Shown piece by piece: positions 62,404 through 64,000 of a stretch of 64,000 nucleotides of DNA; within the stretch, counting starts at the first letter, position 1; each line of letters starts with the position of its first letter. Below the pieces are notes generated by a model. It ran no database searches, was not told the origin of the DNA, and saw only the letters and a list, made by a program, of their open reading frames with translations. The stretch comes from CATQHL01 sp965242895 (GTDB lineage: Bacteria > Actinomycetota > Acidimicrobiia > Acidimicrobiales > CATQHL01), in NCBI GenBank assembly GCA_965242895.1, contig OZ251507.1, positions 1,984,001 through 2,048,000 on the forward strand, read 5' to 3'. The position numbers were made by a program, and so were the translations under genes.

Positions 62404-64000
62404 ATGGCAACGGACGACCCCAACGCTGAGATCGAGAATATCCCCGAGCAGTCCCCGACCGCGGCAACAGCTGCAGCCACTGCAGCCGTGACAAAGGAGA
62501 CTGCGGAACCCCCGGCACCCTCAGCAGGGGATTCCTTGGCAGGGGATGCAGCCCCGGTGGTGGCCATGAGCGAATTGATCCAAGCTGGCGTCCATTTCGG
62601 CCATCAGACGCGCCGCTGGAATCCCAAGATGAAAAGGTTCATCCATGGCGACGTCGGCGGGATATACATCATCGACCTGAAGCAGACCTTGGCTCAGATC
62701 GAAGCCGCCTACGTGTTCGTGCGCAACATGGTGGCCGACGGCGGGACGCTGCTCTTCGTGGGCACCAAGAAGCAGTCGCAGGAAAGCACCGCCCTGCACG
62801 CCAAGCGCTGCGGAATGCCGTACGTGAACGAGCGCTGGCTCGGCGGGATGCTCACCAACATCGAGACCATCTTCAAACGCGTGCACAAGATGCAGGAGTA
62901 TCAGCGCATGCAGAAATCAGGGGAGTTCGACGCAATGCCCAAGAAGGAAGCGCTCAGCCTGAGGCGGGAATTGGCCAAGCTGGAGCGCAACCTAGGTGGG
63001 ATCGGGCAGATGGACACACCCCCTGAGGCCGTGTTCGTGCTCGACACCAAGACCGATCACATAGCCGTCAGCGAGGCCAACAAACTCAGGATTCCGCTTA
63101 TTGCCGTGGTCGACACCAATTGCGATCCAGATGTTGCGGATTACTTGATACCTGGCAACGACGATTCGATTCGCTCGGGAGACTTGATGTGCCGCATTAT
63201 GGCCGACGCCGTGATTGCCGGAAAGCGGTTCGGCAGGTTGGAGGAAGTGCCGCATCCCGTGAGTGTCCCTGCGGACGTCTCGGTTCCTCCAGCGCCGACG
63301 GCGGAAGAGGTTTCGCCGCCCCCCGCCGCTGCCGCCTCGGAGCCTGTCTCTTCTGAAGAGCCTGGAGAGCCGTCTGTTCACGAGCAGGGGGATACCCCTG
63401 CTCCTGTACCCGCTCCTGAAACCCCTCCCGAGGCGGTGATTCCTTCGACGCCTACGCCCGCGGCGCCTGCGGTTGAGGAAGAAACCGCTCCTTCCCTCGC
63501 GGTCGGTGAGGCGTCCATTGAAGAGAGTGCGGTCGACGGCGAGTCGCAGCCTCAGGAGGCGCCTGCGGCCACCGAAGAGGCGGGAGAGGCGGGAGAAGCC
63601 GTTGATGAGACCGCTAGGGCTGAAGCGTCAGAGGAGGCTGCGCCGCCCGAGGAGCCCAGGAAGCCCGAGGAGCCGGAGTCCTCTAAGAAGCCCGAGGAGC
63701 CGGAGGAGCCCAGGAAGCCAGGGGAGCCGGAGTCCCCCAAGGCGCCCGAGGAGCCCGAGTCCTCAGAGGGGCCGAAGAAACCTGCACCCGAAGAAGCGGG
63801 GGAGACACCAGCGGGCGAAGCCGCGCAGGAGACGCTCGAAGCGACCCATGAGCGAGCGCCCGAGGATGCGCCCGCCGCTGAAGTCGAAACCGATGCGCCC
63901 GAAGCAGAATCTGAGGCGCCGGCCGACGAAGAGGCGGCTGCGGTTCCCGAGGAGGATGGCGCTCACGAGCCTGAAGAAGACAAAGAAGAAAAAATGGAGA
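62404..64000 (+). CDS. rpsB: 30S ribosomal protein S2 with long disordered extensions (partial, runs off right edge)
   Basis: S2 joins the head of the small ribosomal subunit. The core starts near residue 54 with AMSELIQAGVHFGHQTRRWN and contains FVGTKKQSQES, RWLGGMLTN and VVDTNCDPD. Before it, an Ala/Pro/Thr-rich lead of 53 residues starts at ATG 62404, which has GGGAG upstream; an ATG at 62566 would remove it. After the core (about residue 285) the frame stays open for another 245 codons of acidic Pro/Glu/Ala/Ser-rich sequence, with PEEPE-type repeats, and is still open at the window edge. Ordinary S2 ends soon after the core, so this tail is unusual. Confidence 0.93.
   Translation, partial: MATDDPNAEIENIPEQSPTAATAAATAAVTKETAEPPAPSAGDSLAGDAAPVVAMSELIQAGVHFGHQTRRWNPKMKRFIHGDVGGIYIIDLKQTLAQIEAAYVFVRNMVADGGTLLFVGTKKQSQESTALHAKRCGMPYVNERWLGGMLTNIETIFKRVHKMQEYQRMQKSGEFDAMPKKEALSLRRELAKLERNLGGIGQMDTPPEAVFVLDTKTDHIAVSEANKLRIPLIAVVDTNCDPDVADYLIPGNDDSIRSGDLMCRIMADAVIAGKRFGRLEEVPHPVSVPADVSVPPAPTAEEVSPPPAAAASEPVSSEEPGEPSVHEQGDTPAPVPAPETPPEAVIPSTPTPAAPAVEEETAPSLAVGEASIEESAVDGESQPQEAPAATEEAGEAGEAVDETARAEASEEAAPPEEPRKPEEPESSKKPEEPEEPRKPGEPESPKAPEEPESSEGPKKPAPEEAGETPAGEAAQETLEATHERAPEDAPAAEVETDAPEAESEAPADEEAAAVPEEDGAHEPEEDKEEKME

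Overview
The window reads as chromosome of a high-GC actinobacterium, most likely an Acidimicrobiia-type lineage. The pointers are cofD/cofE (coenzyme F420), a manC ... manB-trm112-isomerase-sahH neighbourhood like that of actinobacteria such as Streptomyces, a DUF5719 protein beside a membrane glycosyltransferase, many GTG/TTG starts, 4-base start-stop overlaps, a leaderless-type promoter and a tRNA without encoded CCA. Placement to order or host is inference; no rRNA or protein tree is available here.

Layout. (1) 1-10.7 kb, minus strand: an accessory locus. A 1437-residue multidomain protein with a metzincin-type zinc site is followed by a tandem array of RCC1-like lipoproteins. Two are complete, each with 14 Cys-paired repeats; one runs off the left edge. 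Between the lipoprotein genes lie shortened or broken copies of the 3' end of the metalloprotease gene, so the array grew by duplicating a unit of [protease tail + lipoprotein gene]. (2) 10.9-16.9 kb: a coupled minus-strand operon (acyl-CoA reductase-like/HAD fusion, LarA-like protein, PlsC-like acyltransferase), divergent from a TetR regulator with a palindromic operator candidate between them. Each side has a very short ORF overlapping the next start codon. (3) 17-19.8 kb: divergent ddl and murF. (4) 20-24.7 kb: a probable defence pocket, with an N6-adenine DNA methyltransferase carrying a nuclease-like N-terminus, tRNA-Val(CAC), then a strikingly AT-rich TIGR04141/DUF6119-type gene inserted just after the tRNA. 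(5) 24.7-35.4 kb: thiamine pyrophosphokinase, a three-gene ABC operon that includes a heterodimeric exporter with one degenerate ATP site, two CorC/HlyC-type proteins with an M23 peptidase, and a class IV aminotransferase. (6) 35.6-56.1 kb: envelope sugar and F420 genes: manC, cofE/cofD, glycosyltransferase, DUF5719, FtsH, CPBP protease, large membrane protein, dolichyl-phosphate-type glycosyltransferase, manB, Trm112, sugar-phosphate isomerase, sahH. (7) 56.2-64 kb: thioesterase, then comF, comM, dprA, a Xer recombinase and rpsB. rpsB has a very long acidic Pro/Glu-rich extension and continues past the right edge.

How the genes fit together. The manC/manB/isomerase genes interconvert and activate mannose/glucose phosphates, and the two glycosyltransferases and large membrane proteins are likely users in cell-envelope glycan assembly. 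ComF, ComM and DprA belong to DNA uptake and processing; comF and comM have AT-rich promoter islands that stand out from the surrounding GC-rich DNA. The lipoprotein/metalloprotease locus is the strongest candidate for an undescribed system: all parts appear exported or surface-anchored, they share one transcription direction, and the array shows recent duplication, mosaic divergence and a deletion. No function can be assigned from sequence alone.
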